51,876 nt of DNA from positions 1-51,876 of the forward strand of contig WALP01000001.1 in assembly GCA_015522785.1 (NCBI GenBank), read 5' to 3'. Under the pieces are notes generated by a model. It saw only the letters and a list, made by a program, of their open reading frames with translations. It had not been told where the DNA came from and did no database searches. Made by a program: the position numbers and the translations under genes. Origin of the DNA: Candidatus Parvarchaeota archaeon. GTDB taxonomy: Archaea > Nanobdellota > Nanobdellia > CSSed11-243R1. Shown here piece by piece: positions 7,808 through 16,880 of the stretch (positions within the stretch are counted from its first letter, which is position 1; every line of letters begins with the position of its first letter).

Positions 7808-10800
7808 TTAACCACCAAAAAATTCTGTGAGTCCTTTTTGCTTTGTGGGTTCCTTTCCAAAAACAGAATCTACTCTTCTCTTCAATATGTCCAAAGTCTG
7901 CTTCAGATATTCAGGGATGGAATATTTCTCGGCAAGAGTCAGCGATGGCCCGAGATATTTCGACACTGTTCCTTCTGAAACCGTAAGCACGAGCTTTCCT
8001 CCGCATTTCAAGCACTTACCGGCAAGAGGTATCCTTCTGTATTTTTCGTTGCACTTTATGCACCTGACTTCCTGATGAGTATACTTTCTAAGATTCCCTT
8101 TTATGTCTTTCAAGAAGTGTTTTTCGATAACAATCCTTGCGACGTCCGACTTATCGACAGCCCTGATTTTTTCCGCGAGCTCCATCTGCAGCTTTACCTT
8201 GTCAGAAATTGTGGTAAGTGTCTTGTACGCCGAAACGCGGTTCCCTATGTTCATATCTGAAACGTTGTGGGTAAACATAAATCCTTTATATTCCTCTGGC
8301 TTTCCAAGGGTGTCTTTTACCTGCTTTATTTTCACATCATATGGCGACGCCCACTTTTGGGTTGCCTCATAAAACTCAATGGGGTAACTTGAAACTATAT
8401 CCATGTTGTAAACCTCATCATCAACTTCTTCAGGGATTAACCTTGTTGTGAGTACCAATGGCGCGTCCATGTGCCTGCTGCCTCTCGCGTCCGGAAGGTA
8501 TTGCCTTGAAAAGTTTAAAAGCGCGTCCATCAAAAGCATGAACCCTACTTCGTCGCCGTCGCAGTTTCGTCTGACGGCGGAATGGAAGTATGGATGTGCG
8601 AAAAAGCACTGTGTTTTTGAGAACCCTATTATCCTCCCTATTATTCCCGCTGAAGTGTGTGGTGCAAGGGCAATGATAAGCGTGCCAATCATGTCTTTTG
8701 GTGAGGATATATTGTAATAACTTGATGTTTTGTAATATCTTTGAAGCTCATCATCAACAAATGCTGCGGTGTTGTAAACCATCTTGAGCGCGGTAACATC
8801 TGTCCAGTCTTCGCAGTCTGGAAGTATAACATCCTGCGGGAATAACTCTAAAACTTGATTTGAATCTTCAAGAGGTTTTCCATATATGTCTGTTGTGTAT
8901 CCGAGTTCTTTCAGCTTTTCAACTGGAGTCCCGACTTCCTTCGGCTTGAAGTGAGTAATTGGAGTTTCAATTGCATCATATCTAATTGTGCCATCTTTGT
9001 TCACATAAACATCATGAAGGGCGCGAAGTATAGCCTTTTCAACAGGCTCCGGAATTCTCAGCTTATTTGAAGTCCCCCTCACCCCTTTCACAAGAGATGG
9101 CATAGACACCCCAAGATTTTCAAGCGCATCATTCACGTATTTTTTTATGTCCAACTTTTGTTTTGTGTAGAAAACAGTCCGCAGTCCGCAGTGGGTTTCT
9201 TTGTCAGTTTCCTTTCCACACTTAACACAAAATCTCAAAGGTTTCAATCTCTCCCCGCACTTTGGGCATTTGGGATAAACGCTTTCCACCCCACATTTAG
9301 GACATCTAAAAACCGGAAGATTTGTTTCAACATATCTAACTTCCATCGCGGCGTTGATGCTTCTCATTCTCCCCCCCTGTGATGCTACTGGGAACAAACC
9401 ATGTGGACTTCCTTTCATCTTTCTAAGCTTTGCCTTCTCGGGCCTTCCAAGGCGCGAGCCGACATAAATTCCTGCTCTATCCTTAATGGCAACTTCAGAA
9501 AGAGAGTTGATGAAATCTATTGGTGTTTCAAATTTTTCACTTGGGGTTTCCTTCCATTCATTTTTCGGAAGGTAGCCAAATGAGTAGAGTAATCCTATTG
9601 CATCCTCCCCTTCAATTAAAATCCCTTTGTCAACAAGCTTGTGGGGGATATAAATGTCTTCGAGAACTTTTTTTGTTTCCTTCGAGTGTGAGAGGAGTAT
9701 ATTTGAATCTTCAATCTTTGCATTCTTAACAGCATCATAAAGCATTTTTACTCCGTCAACTGTGGAATTATTGAAGAAAGGAGTTAATCTTGGGTGAAGG
9801 GGGATATTATATTTTACAGAAAGTCCCGCAAGCTGCTTCGCGTCGAGAGAGGAAACATCCTCGCTTCCGTTGGCGTTTTTGAATTCTTGAATCCACCACT
9901 CTTCCACATAAGGACTTGGAACTAATATATGATTATTCCTCGTAAATTCTCCATATGCAACTAAAATGTCTCCGAGGAAAAGTATATCTTTTATTTTGTT
10001 TTTGTATCTGTAAAAATCATCCATTGTGTTTATTTTCACAACGCTTTCATCGTACAGTTTGACAATAGGTCCATCAATAGTGTCACAAGGTGTCGCTGCG
10101 CATGCTTTTCCGGGGCGCTCCAGTCTCAACTGACTGCCTGTCGCTATGAAATTTCCTAAAACATGCATAGTCGCTGGATTAAAACTTGCCGCAGCAAGCC
10201 CACTTAATCTTGAACGCCCATATCTTAGTCTAAATCCTCCTTTCCTCATAGGATACGAAAACACTGGACGTCCAGCGACAGTTTCTTGGATGAAAATATC
10301 GTTTGGTTTAATTGTTTTCGAGTCGCTTTTCTTTCCGGCGTGAACTTTAGTTTTTATATCAACATACTCTTTTAGGAAATTCCAATCAGAAAGCCCGAAC
10401 TCTTCCCCCCACTTTTCAATTCTCTTTAAAATCTTAGGGGCTTTTTGGGCTAGCCCCTCACACAATACAAGACACATCCCCCCTCTTATCTTCGGTGTGC
10501 CAACTCTTGGCAAGTCCTTGTAAATTAAAACTTCTCTTTCTGATGTGGGGTCTCCATTTATCTCAATGGGTATTTTAGATAAAAGAAAGTCAAGCTCTTC
10601 TGGAGCTGGAAAGTATTGGAGCCTTGCAACACTTTTATGGTACGCTTCAACCTCAACCTTTGTTCTTTCTATTTCTTCTTTCGTTATATCAAATGACTCG
10701 AAGCCGAACACTCTCCTTAAATAATCTGCTATCAATAATGTAACTGCTGCGGCGGTTCCGCCTGCAGCTCTTATTGGCCCAGCAAAGTAGCATGACGCGT

Positions 10801-11221
10801 ATTTCTTCCCGTCGTTCCTGTCCTTGATTTTAAATTCTATAAATCCCTCAAGCGGAGCAGACACGACACCCATAGTTATGTATGCAAGTCCAACTCTTAC
10901 GCCTACTTCAAGAGCTTCTTTTTGGTCTTTGAATTTGCAAAATTTTTCCTTGGCAACTTCTTCCGCAATTTTCAAAGCTACTCTCCAGTCCCCGCTCCCA
11001 TATTTTTTATCAAGCTCCTCTAATCTTTTTGCGACTCCGGAGCCGACAATCTGAGGGGAAAGAGCACCTATCAATCCTTCCACTCTCTCAAAAAGGTTTT
11101 TTGCTAAAGGAATATCTACATAATCCTCTGGGTCGGAGCCGTTTTTCCTTGCTTTTGTGGCAAGTTCGTACGCCTTCTTGACCTCTTTTTCCATAGACTC
11201 AAAATATTCCTGAATCTCCAT
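7808..11221 (-). CDS. DNA polymerase D large subunit DP2
   Basis: Catalytic subunit of the archaeal family D replicative polymerase, a two-barrel enzyme. It shows the N-terminal block AGPIRAAGGTAAAVTLLIAD and a catalytic acidic block RRNCDGDEVGF. Cysteine clusters CPKCG/CPKCG/CVKCG and, near the end, CIKC/CLKC bind zinc. The protein ends QKGLTEFFGG, a PCNA-interacting box. The start is the ATG at 11221, which shares its A with the TGA of DP1; the frame extends further upstream but only into DP1. At 1,137 residues it is close to family size and shows no intein. Confidence 0.97.
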   Translation of the reverse strand: MEIQEYFESMEKEVKKAYELATKARKNGSDPEDYVDIPLAKNLFERVEGLIGALSPQIVGSGVAKRLEELDKKYGSGDWRVALKIAEEVAKEKFCKFKDQKEALEVGVRVGLAYITMGVVSAPLEGFIEFKIKDRNDGKKYASCYFAGPIRAAGGTAAAVTLLIADYLRRVFGFESFDITKEEIERTKVEVEAYHKSVARLQYFPAPEELDFLLSKIPIEINGDPTSEREVLIYKDLPRVGTPKIRGGMCLVLCEGLAQKAPKILKRIEKWGEEFGLSDWNFLKEYVDIKTKVHAGKKSDSKTIKPNDIFIQETVAGRPVFSYPMRKGGFRLRYGRSRLSGLAAASFNPATMHVLGNFIATGSQLRLERPGKACAATPCDTIDGPIVKLYDESVVKINTMDDFYRYKNKIKDILFLGDILVAYGEFTRNNHILVPSPYVEEWWIQEFKNANGSEDVSSLDAKQLAGLSVKYNIPLHPRLTPFFNNSTVDGVKMLYDAVKNAKIEDSNILLSHSKETKKVLEDIYIPHKLVDKGILIEGEDAIGLLYSFGYLPKNEWKETPSEKFETPIDFINSLSEVAIKDRAGIYVGSRLGRPEKAKLRKMKGSPHGLFPVASQGGRMRSINAAMEVRYVETNLPVFRCPKCGVESVYPKCPKCGERLKPLRFCVKCGKETDKETHCGLRTVFYTKQKLDIKKYVNDALENLGVSMPSLVKGVRGTSNKLRIPEPVEKAILRALHDVYVNKDGTIRYDAIETPITHFKPKEVGTPVEKLKELGYTTDIYGKPLEDSNQVLELFPQDVILPDCEDWTDVTALKMVYNTAAFVDDELQRYYKTSSYYNISSPKDMIGTLIIALAPHTSAGIIGRIIGFSKTQCFFAHPYFHSAVRRNCDGDEVGFMLLMDALLNFSRQYLPDARGSRHMDAPLVLTTRLIPEEVDDEVYNMDIVSSYPIEFYEATQKWASPYDVKIKQVKDTLGKPEEYKGFMFTHNVSDMNIGNRVSAYKTLTTISDKVKLQMELAEKIRAVDKSDVARIVIEKHFLKDIKGNLRKYTHQEVRCIKCNEKYRRIPLAGKCLKCGGKLVLTVSEGTVSKYLGPSLTLAEKYSIPEYLKQTLDILKRRVDSVFGKEPTKQKGLTEFFGG

Positions 11222-12690
11222 CACAAAAACCTCATTACTTTTGTTTGGTTGTTCTTCAAGCTGAAAATTGGAACTCTCCCTGGAGTTGGGTTGTGTCCGA
11301 GTTTCTCCTGGAAGGGCGTTTTCTTCTGGAAGCATCCTGTTCCAATAGTGGTTATATTTTTGTATCTCCCAACTTTTGTATAATGAATATGCCCACTTGC
11401 AAAAACATCGACTGGGCTGTCAATCACGAGAAAATCTCTTGACATAGGATTTATCAGTGTCGAGCCGTGTGATGGCGCAAGATGTCTTTTCTTGAGAAGG
11501 AATTCCATAATCTTATCTGCCCTTTCATAACCATATTTCCTAAGAGATGGAACATCAGAAACTAATTTATCAAACGACATTCCGTGATAAAGCAACGTGT
11601 CAAATCCTGGAAAACCATCAATGCCATGAATATTAACAACAGCAGGATTTGATGTCATAGTTATGTTGTTTATCTGATAAACTGGCTTTGCAATGTCTTC
11701 AAATAGAACATGTTGTGGCTCTGCGAGCCTTAGCGCATCGTGGTTCCCTGGAGCAACAATAATCTGTATATCTTCTGGTATGTCAGCAAAATATTTCGCG
11801 AACTCATTGTATTGGTCATAAATGTCTTTTATAATCAGCTCATTCTCTTGTCCGGGGTAAATTCCAACCCCATCAACCAAATCACCTATCACAAAAATAT
11901 ATTTTATCTTCTTGGCTATTTCTCTCTGGGATTCTGAACCCATCTTTCCCTTCAACCATTTGGCAAACATCCCAAACTCTTTTGGGAGAAACATATCACT
12001 CCCAACATGAGTGTCAGATATAAATGCAGCATAAACATCATCTTTTGCCTTCTTCAAAGGTCTGTCTGGAACATCAGGAAATATTATATTAGAAGGATAT
12101 AACACATCTTTTGATTTTGTTCCAACAACACCTATAACTTCATCTAAAACCAAATCATCAACAACTTTCAGCATTTTATCCTTTTTTATAATTAATTTTA
12201 TTTGTCCTGTAGGGTCTTCTATTTCCACTATATGCGCGCCTGTGAATGTTTTTCGTATATCTTTTATCATCCCTATTGTCGCGACTTCCTGGCGGCCCGT
12301 TGTTTTTAATATCCTGGAAATTGAAATGACATTCCTTAACTCAATCCTATTTCTCAAAAGGCGGCTAATCCTCTCAAATCTGTCAGTGTAGTAGGCAAGC
12401 CAGTCATTTATGTCAATTTTCTTATTTGACTGTTTGTACATCTTCTTGAGCTCAACTCTCGTATCTGCTTCGCTCCTTCTTTCAACATGCCTCTTTACAA
12501 CATAATTAATTTCAAGTTCCCCTTTCAAAGTGCCCTTAAATTTTTCATAAGTGTCTTTTGTCACAAATGTTGGTTTAGGATTTTGAGAGTCCAGGAAACT
12601 TAAGAAAGCATTTATATCTTTGTCTAGAATTTCCACATCTGGAGAAATTAAGTATCCTTTCTCGATTAATTTGTTCACCACATTTTCCAT
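11221..12690 (-). CDS. DNA polymerase D small subunit DP1
   Basis: Proofreading and scaffold subunit of PolD. The N-terminal part is helical, followed by an OB fold (IGMIKDIRKTFTGAHIVEIE). The calcineurin-like 3'-5' exonuclease core has metal ligands in SDTHVGS, GDLVDG, GNHDALR, YHG and GHIHYTKVG. It is 489 residues long. The ATG at 12690 follows a GAGGGGT ribosome-binding site. The gene sits 25 bp after orc1/cdc6 and overlaps DP2 by one base. The order orc1-DP1-DP2 next to the origin is also known from Pyrococcus. Confidence 0.97.
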   Translation of the reverse strand: MENVVNKLIEKGYLISPDVEILDKDINAFLSFLDSQNPKPTFVTKDTYEKFKGTLKGELEINYVVKRHVERRSEADTRVELKKMYKQSNKKIDINDWLAYYTDRFERISRLLRNRIELRNVISISRILKTTGRQEVATIGMIKDIRKTFTGAHIVEIEDPTGQIKLIIKKDKMLKVVDDLVLDEVIGVVGTKSKDVLYPSNIIFPDVPDRPLKKAKDDVYAAFISDTHVGSDMFLPKEFGMFAKWLKGKMGSESQREIAKKIKYIFVIGDLVDGVGIYPGQENELIIKDIYDQYNEFAKYFADIPEDIQIIVAPGNHDALRLAEPQHVLFEDIAKPVYQINNITMTSNPAVVNIHGIDGFPGFDTLLYHGMSFDKLVSDVPSLRKYGYERADKIMEFLLKKRHLAPSHGSTLINPMSRDFLVIDSPVDVFASGHIHYTKVGRYKNITTIGTGCFQKKTPFQEKLGHNPTPGRVPIFSLKNNQTKVMRFL

Positions 12691-12715
12691 ATTACATACC
12701 CCTCGGGGATTTTAA

Positions 12716-13921
12716 TTACAACTTAAGATCTACCTTCAAAAGATCTTCTATTTTATTTAATATCTCATCTGAAACACTAAGGCTTATTTCTCGTGTTCGT
12801 CCATATCTACCCTTGGAAATAACTTTTGCGTTTATTATACCAAGCATATCAAGTTCGGATATCAAATCTGAGACACGCCTCTGTGTAAGCGGCTTTGTCG
12901 CGGTTCTTACACAAATACTTTTGTAAACATCGTATATTTCTCCTGTATAAACTGGAGGTTCTCTGCTTTTCAGAATCAAAAATGCCGCATAAAGGACAGA
13001 TTGAGATTGAACAGGTAGATTTTTAACTACCTCTTCAATTGTTTCCTTTTCAATCTTTTCTTCTGCCAAGTCAACATCTTTTTCTTCAACTCTATCCCTT
13101 CCCGCCCTTTCAGCTATCTCCCCTGCGACTCTAAGTAAATCAAGGGCACGCCTTGCGTCACCGTGCTCTCTAGCTGCATATGCGGCGCACTTTGCTATTA
13201 CAGATTCTGATATTGAACCTTTATTAAATGCAATTTTAGCCCTTTCTGATAAAATATCTTTCAACTGAAGAGCATCATAAGGTGGGAATACCATTTCTTC
13301 TTCATTTAGAGAAGATTTTACTCTTGGGTCAATGTTATTCATAAATAAAACATCATTTGATATCCCAATAATGTTAATTTTTGCATTTTTTAGTTCCTGA
13401 TTAATTCTTGTGAGATTATACAAAACTTCGTCGCCTACCTTTTTGACAAGCTGATCAACTTCATCTAAAATCAAAATAATCAACTTTTTGTCCTTGTCTA
13501 TAGTCTCAAAAAATATTTTATATACTTCATCTGTTGGAAGCCCTGTTGCTGGAATATTCTGCCCAAATTCACGCGCCAGTTGAGCAATTAACCTATATTC
13601 TGTATCTGCAACTTTTCTCATTTTACAGTTTACATACACAACTTTTAGTGGTACATTTTTAGATTCTGAAATTTTATTTAATTGAGAACAAACATAATTT
13701 GTACATAATGATTTTCCGGAACCTGTTTTACCATATACAAAAACATTTGATGGTTTCTCCATCCTTAAAGCCGGCGCCAAAATCTTTGCTAATGCAGCTA
13801 TTTGTTCTTCTCTATGAGGGATATTATCAGGTGTGTATTGTATTGTCAGCGCATCTTTATTATTAAATATAGATTGTTTGTTTAGAAAGTCTTCAAAGAT
13901 TTTATCAACAGCTACCCCCAT
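12716..13921 (-). CDS. Origin recognition/loader ATPase Orc1/Cdc6
   Basis: AAA+ initiator of 401 residues. Walker A is VYGKTGSGKSLC (about residues 63-74) and Walker B is LIILILDEVDQL. Sensor 1 lies in IIGISNDV, and the region around EHGDARRALDLLRVAGE is the initiator lid. The C-terminal ~100 residues form the winged helix (RRVSDLISELDMLGI...GRTREISL) that binds ORB sites. The ATG at 13921 abuts the AT-rich region with ORB-like repeats, the expected arrangement for an initiator beside its own origin. It heads the replication operon. Confidence 0.96.
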   Translation of the reverse strand: MGVAVDKIFEDFLNKQSIFNNKDALTIQYTPDNIPHREEQIAALAKILAPALRMEKPSNVFVYGKTGSGKSLCTNYVCSQLNKISESKNVPLKVVYVNCKMRKVADTEYRLIAQLAREFGQNIPATGLPTDEVYKIFFETIDKDKKLIILILDEVDQLVKKVGDEVLYNLTRINQELKNAKINIIGISNDVLFMNNIDPRVKSSLNEEEMVFPPYDALQLKDILSERAKIAFNKGSISESVIAKCAAYAAREHGDARRALDLLRVAGEIAERAGRDRVEEKDVDLAEEKIEKETIEEVVKNLPVQSQSVLYAAFLILKSREPPVYTGEIYDVYKSICVRTATKPLTQRRVSDLISELDMLGIINAKVISKGRYGRTREISLSVSDEILNKIEDLLKVDLKL

Positions 13922-14023
13922 AGAAAATTATAATATTAACTTATTTAAAATTATTTGTATACTCTATGATATGTTCCACATGAAATAATTATTATCTGCC
14001 TTCTTCACGGATGGAAGACAGTC

Positions 14024-14045
14024 ATACCATCATTTCCTATGGAAA
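14024..14045 (-). repeat. ORB-like element, left inverted copy
   Basis: On the minus strand this reads TTTCCATAGGAAATGATGGT and a little beyond. It matches the right-hand ORB at 14312 through TTTCCATNGGAAATGA, then has GATGG in place of the G-run. Opposite orientation to the other three. Confidence 0.6.
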
Positions 14046-14311
14046 TATATTCGGTAAATCATGCAGAATAAAGGAAAAAATAGGTATTACACAACAATGG
14101 GACTATGATTTCCTTTAAAAGAATAAAAGAATTTAATTTCAAGCGAAATAATGGTTAATATAATTTATAATAGCTATATTATGTAATATATAAGAAAAAA
14201 CAACTTTAAAATTGAATTTAGAGGTTAAAATATTATTTATTTATTTATTATCTATATAGTAAATATATATATAATATATATAATATAATATATAATATAC
14301 AAAATTGGAAA

Positions 14312-14335
14312 TTTCCATTGGAAATGAGGGGGAGG
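14312..14335 (+). repeat. ORB-like element 1
   Basis: TTTCCATTGGAAATGAGGGG followed by GAGG. It has the dyad TTCCANTGGAA plus a G-string, the layout of the long archaeal origin recognition box bound by Orc1/Cdc6. Confidence 0.75.
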
Positions 14336-14346
14336 TTAAAAATTGC

Positions 14347-14372
14347 TTCCAAAAGAACAAAAGGGGTGTATT
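14347..14372 (+). repeat. ORB-like element 2
   Basis: TTCCAAAAGAAC then AAAAGGGGTGTATT. A direct repeat of element 3 at 31 bp spacing, close to three helical turns. Only 2 of 26 positions differ between the two. Confidence 0.75.
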
Positions 14373-14377
14373 TTTAA

Positions 14378-14403
14378 TTCCAAAAGAAATAAAGGGGTGT
14401 ATT
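14378..14403 (+). repeat. ORB-like element 3
   Basis: TTCCAAAAGAAAT then AAAGGGGTGTATT. Same orientation and length as element 2, with the G-run on the plus strand. Confidence 0.75.
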
Positions 14404-14467
14404 ATATTCTTTTTTTCGAAATTATCTTAAAATTTGATTTTTATTTTTTATAGTGTTCTAAAGGAAA

Positions 14468-15034
14468 TTATGGTGTCTGTGTGTTGATTAATTCATTGAG
14501 ATTATTTATTTTAGCTTTTAGTATTTGATTCTTTCCGACTTTGGCTTTTAACCAATCCTTAAGGACAACTATCTTCCTTTTGATAGAATGTTCTATTTTT
14601 ATTTTATCTTCATATCTAAATCGGCTCTTAGACTTGTTGAATTCTCTAATTTCATTTTCCAACTTAATTATCTGCTTTTTTATTATATCTTCCCAGTCAA
14701 TCTTTATTTCCTCACGATTCAATGAATTTAGTTTTTTAATTTCGCCTTCCTTCAGTTTTTTAGGGAATATAGCAAAAGGGCCTAAGGTATAATATTTATG
14801 TTCAACATTTTGCCCCCACGTGAATAATCCATTTTCTCTTTTAACATCAACAACCACAAATTCCCCAAGCTCCATTCCCTTTTTGACATTGTAATACAAG
14901 TTGCGCAGTGATATATATCCAAAAACATCCCTGTAAATTTTGAATATCTGATATCCATAAGCTATGTTCATGTGCTGAAGAATCGCAGCTATCCTCTCAC
15001 GTATGTCTGTTTTTATAGGTCTTCCTCTTGGCAT
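14468..15034 (-). CDS. Winged-helix-like DNA-binding protein beside the origin
   Basis: A 188-residue basic protein that I cannot assign to a named family. It starts MPRGRPIKTD, an AT-hook-like PRGRP. A helix-turn-helix-like stretch follows (IRERIAAILQHMNIAYGYQIFKIYRDVF...SLRNLYYNVKKGMELGEF), typical of winged-helix architecture, then a beta-hairpin region and a long charged helical C-terminus. It sits immediately across the origin from orc1/cdc6 and reads toward it. The position makes a role at the AT-rich origin, or as a local regulator, possible but unproven. Confidence 0.75.
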   Translation of the reverse strand: MPRGRPIKTDIRERIAAILQHMNIAYGYQIFKIYRDVFGYISLRNLYYNVKKGMELGEFVVVDVKRENGLFTWGQNVEHKYYTLGPFAIFPKKLKEGEIKKLNSLNREEIKIDWEDIIKKQIIKLENEIREFNKSKSRFRYEDKIKIEHSIKRKIVVLKDWLKAKVGKNQILKAKINNLNELINTQTP

Positions 15035-15166
15035 ACAAATTTCTTGTGTTTTGGTCTTTTAATTTTTTTCTATATTGAAAATAAATAACCCCTAAACACA
15101 TAAAAATCATTCACAAAACAAACCTTTTTATAATAAAAAATAGAAATATCATTAGGGTGTTGTGTA

Positions 15167-16189
15167 ATGATAAAAATTCCATTAAATGATATTATAAAGA
15201 AGATTAAAGAAAAAACCGGCTTGGATGAAAGTGTAATTGAGAAAAAGATAAATGATAAAGTCACCGAGCTTTCTGGGCTTGTTTCCAAGGATGGAGCTGC
15301 ACATATAATCGCCAATGAATTTGGTATTCAATTGTTCAAGCAGACGCCTGCTGGCTTTTTGAAAATCAAAAATATCCTTTCCGGAATAAAAACCGCCTCA
15401 GTTGTCGCAAGAGTTCTCAGGATTTATCCAGTAAAAGAGTTCACCACAAAAAAAGGAAATGAAGGAAAAGTAGTTTCATTTTTAGTTGGTGATGCCACCG
15501 GAAGGATGAGAATCGTTTTTTGGGATAACAAGCAGATAAAATTAATAGAAGAAGGAAAGCTCAACGAGGGAGATATAATCAAAATAACAAATGCGTATGT
15601 CAAAGAAGGACTAAATGGACTTGAGCTTCATGCGCGTTCGGCAAGTTTGATAGAAGTTAATCCTGATATCCCAGAGGCGAAAGAGATTCCACCAATGGAA
15701 CAAATTTGGCAGCATACTGAAAGGACAAAGATAAGTAACATAACTGATGGTGGAGTTTACGAGATAAGGGGTGCGGTCGTGAACATTTTGGAAAACAATC
15801 CTTTCTTTGATGTCTGCCCAAAGTGCAGGAGAAGAGTTCATGATGGGATATGTAGTGAGCATGGTAAAGTGGAACCTAAAAAGTCAATGTTTATCTCAAC
15901 TGTTGTCGACGACGGAACAGATAATATGAAAGTTGTGTTTTTTGGTAGCCAGGCAGAAAAACTTCTTGGCATTCCGGCAGATGAGGCATTCGAGCTTTCA
16001 AAGGAGCACAATAATTCGTTTTATCCAATTGAAGTGAGGAAGTTTGATATACTTGGTAGGGAAATTGTGATTGAGGGAAAAGTTTCCAGAAATGATTATT
16101 CCGGTGATTTGGAGATGATAGCAAGGAGAGTTGAATTTCCAAATCCAACAGTTGAAGCAAATAAATTACTTAAAGAGATAGAAAAATGA
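15167..16189 (+). CDS. Replication protein A, single-strand DNA-binding (RPA1-like)
   Basis: A 340-residue protein with two recognisable OB folds. The first is around residues 80-165 (SVVARVLRIYPVKEFTTKKG...ATGRMRIVFWD). The second is around 195-325 and carries a zinc-ribbon-like insertion (CPKCRRRVHDGICSEHG). The short N-terminal helical part resembles other archaeal RPA41-type subunits. It coats single-stranded DNA in replication and repair. Upstream are a TATA-like TTTTTATAATAA near 15125 and GGGTG ahead of the ATG. The stop overlaps the next start by ATGA. Confidence 0.88.
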   Translation: MIKIPLNDIIKKIKEKTGLDESVIEKKINDKVTELSGLVSKDGAAHIIANEFGIQLFKQTPAGFLKIKNILSGIKTASVVARVLRIYPVKEFTTKKGNEGKVVSFLVGDATGRMRIVFWDNKQIKLIEEGKLNEGDIIKITNAYVKEGLNGLELHARSASLIEVNPDIPEAKEIPPMEQIWQHTERTKISNITDGGVYEIRGAVVNILENNPFFDVCPKCRRRVHDGICSEHGKVEPKKSMFISTVVDDGTDNMKVVFFGSQAEKLLGIPADEAFELSKEHNNSFYPIEVRKFDILGREIVIEGKVSRNDYSGDLEMIARRVEFPNPTVEANKLLKEIEK

Positions 16190-16542
16190 AGATAAAAATA
16201 TCCACGCCACTTTATCCAACAGAGGATGGAGATAAAATAATCTCATCTCTGGAAAAAATATTTCCTGTAAAATTCAAAAAGAAAAAAGGGGAAATTTATT
16301 CAGAATTCACTGACATCAATCTTTTGGAAAATCTAAAACATAAAGTTGAGGATGGCAGAATAAAGACAACTGTCCTTTATCTTCTTGAAAAAAATAAGAG
16401 TGGAAATTCTTCAAAACTTGAACTCAACAAGCAGACTCTTATAGTGGGAAAAATACATTTTGTTGAGGAAGACTATGCTCTGGGAAATATTATTATTGAG
16501 TTTGATGATGTCAACAAAGCCGCAGAATATTTGAGTGGTTAA
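16186..16542 (+). CDS. UPF0201 family protein
   Basis: An alpha/beta protein of 118 residues starting MKIKISTPLYPTEDGDKI. The opening strand followed by PTED and a helix leading to IFP is the hallmark of the archaeal UPF0201/DUF54 family. Late in the chain VGKIHFVEEDYALGNIIIEF matches the conserved C-terminal strand pair. Related folds include dsRNA-binding exosome-associated proteins, but no activity is established. It is translationally coupled to RPA (ATGA). Confidence 0.75.
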   Translation: MKIKISTPLYPTEDGDKIISSLEKIFPVKFKKKKGEIYSEFTDINLLENLKHKVEDGRIKTTVLYLLEKNKSGNSSKLELNKQTLIVGKIHFVEEDYALGNIIIEFDDVNKAAEYLSG

Positions 16543-16544
16543 AA

Positions 16545-16880
16545 ATGTATGGTTATAGAAGGATGGCTTGGGAAATAAAAAAAGTCATTAAAAGTGTAAA
16601 CGAAGGGCGCTCTCTTGAGGAATGTCTGGATGGAACTTCATTTTTTACACAAGATGCGATTAAAAAAGGGTATGCCTCAAATGTTCTTGAAATTGGTGAG
16701 AGTTATAATTCCCTTTTGGCTGCTGGATTAGGGACATTAATAGGTGTCATAGCTTTGTTTCAGCAAGATGATTTGTCGAAGATAGCTTCAATCTCAGCTG
16801 GAACACTTTTATATGGATATTCCATATTAAATGTAGCTTACACAAAGATACTTACAAAAAAACTAAAGAATTTGAAGTGA
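16545..16880 (+). CDS. Hypothetical protein with hydrophobic C-terminal half
   Basis: A 111-residue protein. The N-terminal half is soluble-looking (WEIKKVIKSVNEGRSLEECLDG...). Two hydrophobic stretches follow (AAGLGTLIGVIALF and SISAGTLLYGYSILNVAY), possibly a membrane hairpin, and a lysine-rich end. The ATG at 16545 is 2 nt after the UPF0201 stop; ATG 16560 is an alternative. It is the third gene of the RPA operon and its 3' end abuts the convergent aIF5A gene. Family not recognised. Confidence 0.65.
   Translation: MYGYRRMAWEIKKVIKSVNEGRSLEECLDGTSFFTQDAIKKGYASNVLEIGESYNSLLAAGLGTLIGVIALFQQDDLSKIASISAGTLLYGYSILNVAYTKILTKKLKNLK

Larger units (their letters stand above)
13922..14467 (+). other. 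Probable replication origin (oriC)
   Basis: A 546 bp gene-free stretch directly upstream of orc1/cdc6. It holds an almost pure A/T segment (about 14225-14305), a plausible unwinding element. Three ORB-like sites (14312-14335, 14347-14372, 14378-14403) lie on the right with their G-runs on the plus strand, and one inverted ORB-like site (14024-14045) lies on the left. Archaeal origins of the Pyrococcus/Sulfolobus type have such inverted ORBs beside an AT-rich core near cdc6. I see no gene in this interval. Confidence 0.85.

Noticed and set aside
7827-10343. Many open frames on the plus strand opposite DP2 and DP1.
   Set aside because: They are antisense shadows with no ribosome-binding site, promoter or protein-like composition.
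11222-11335. An N-terminal extension of DP2 beginning MLPEENALPG.
   Set aside because: It lies entirely within the DP1 coding sequence; the overlapping TGA/ATG at 11221 and the conserved start MEIQEYFESME fit better.
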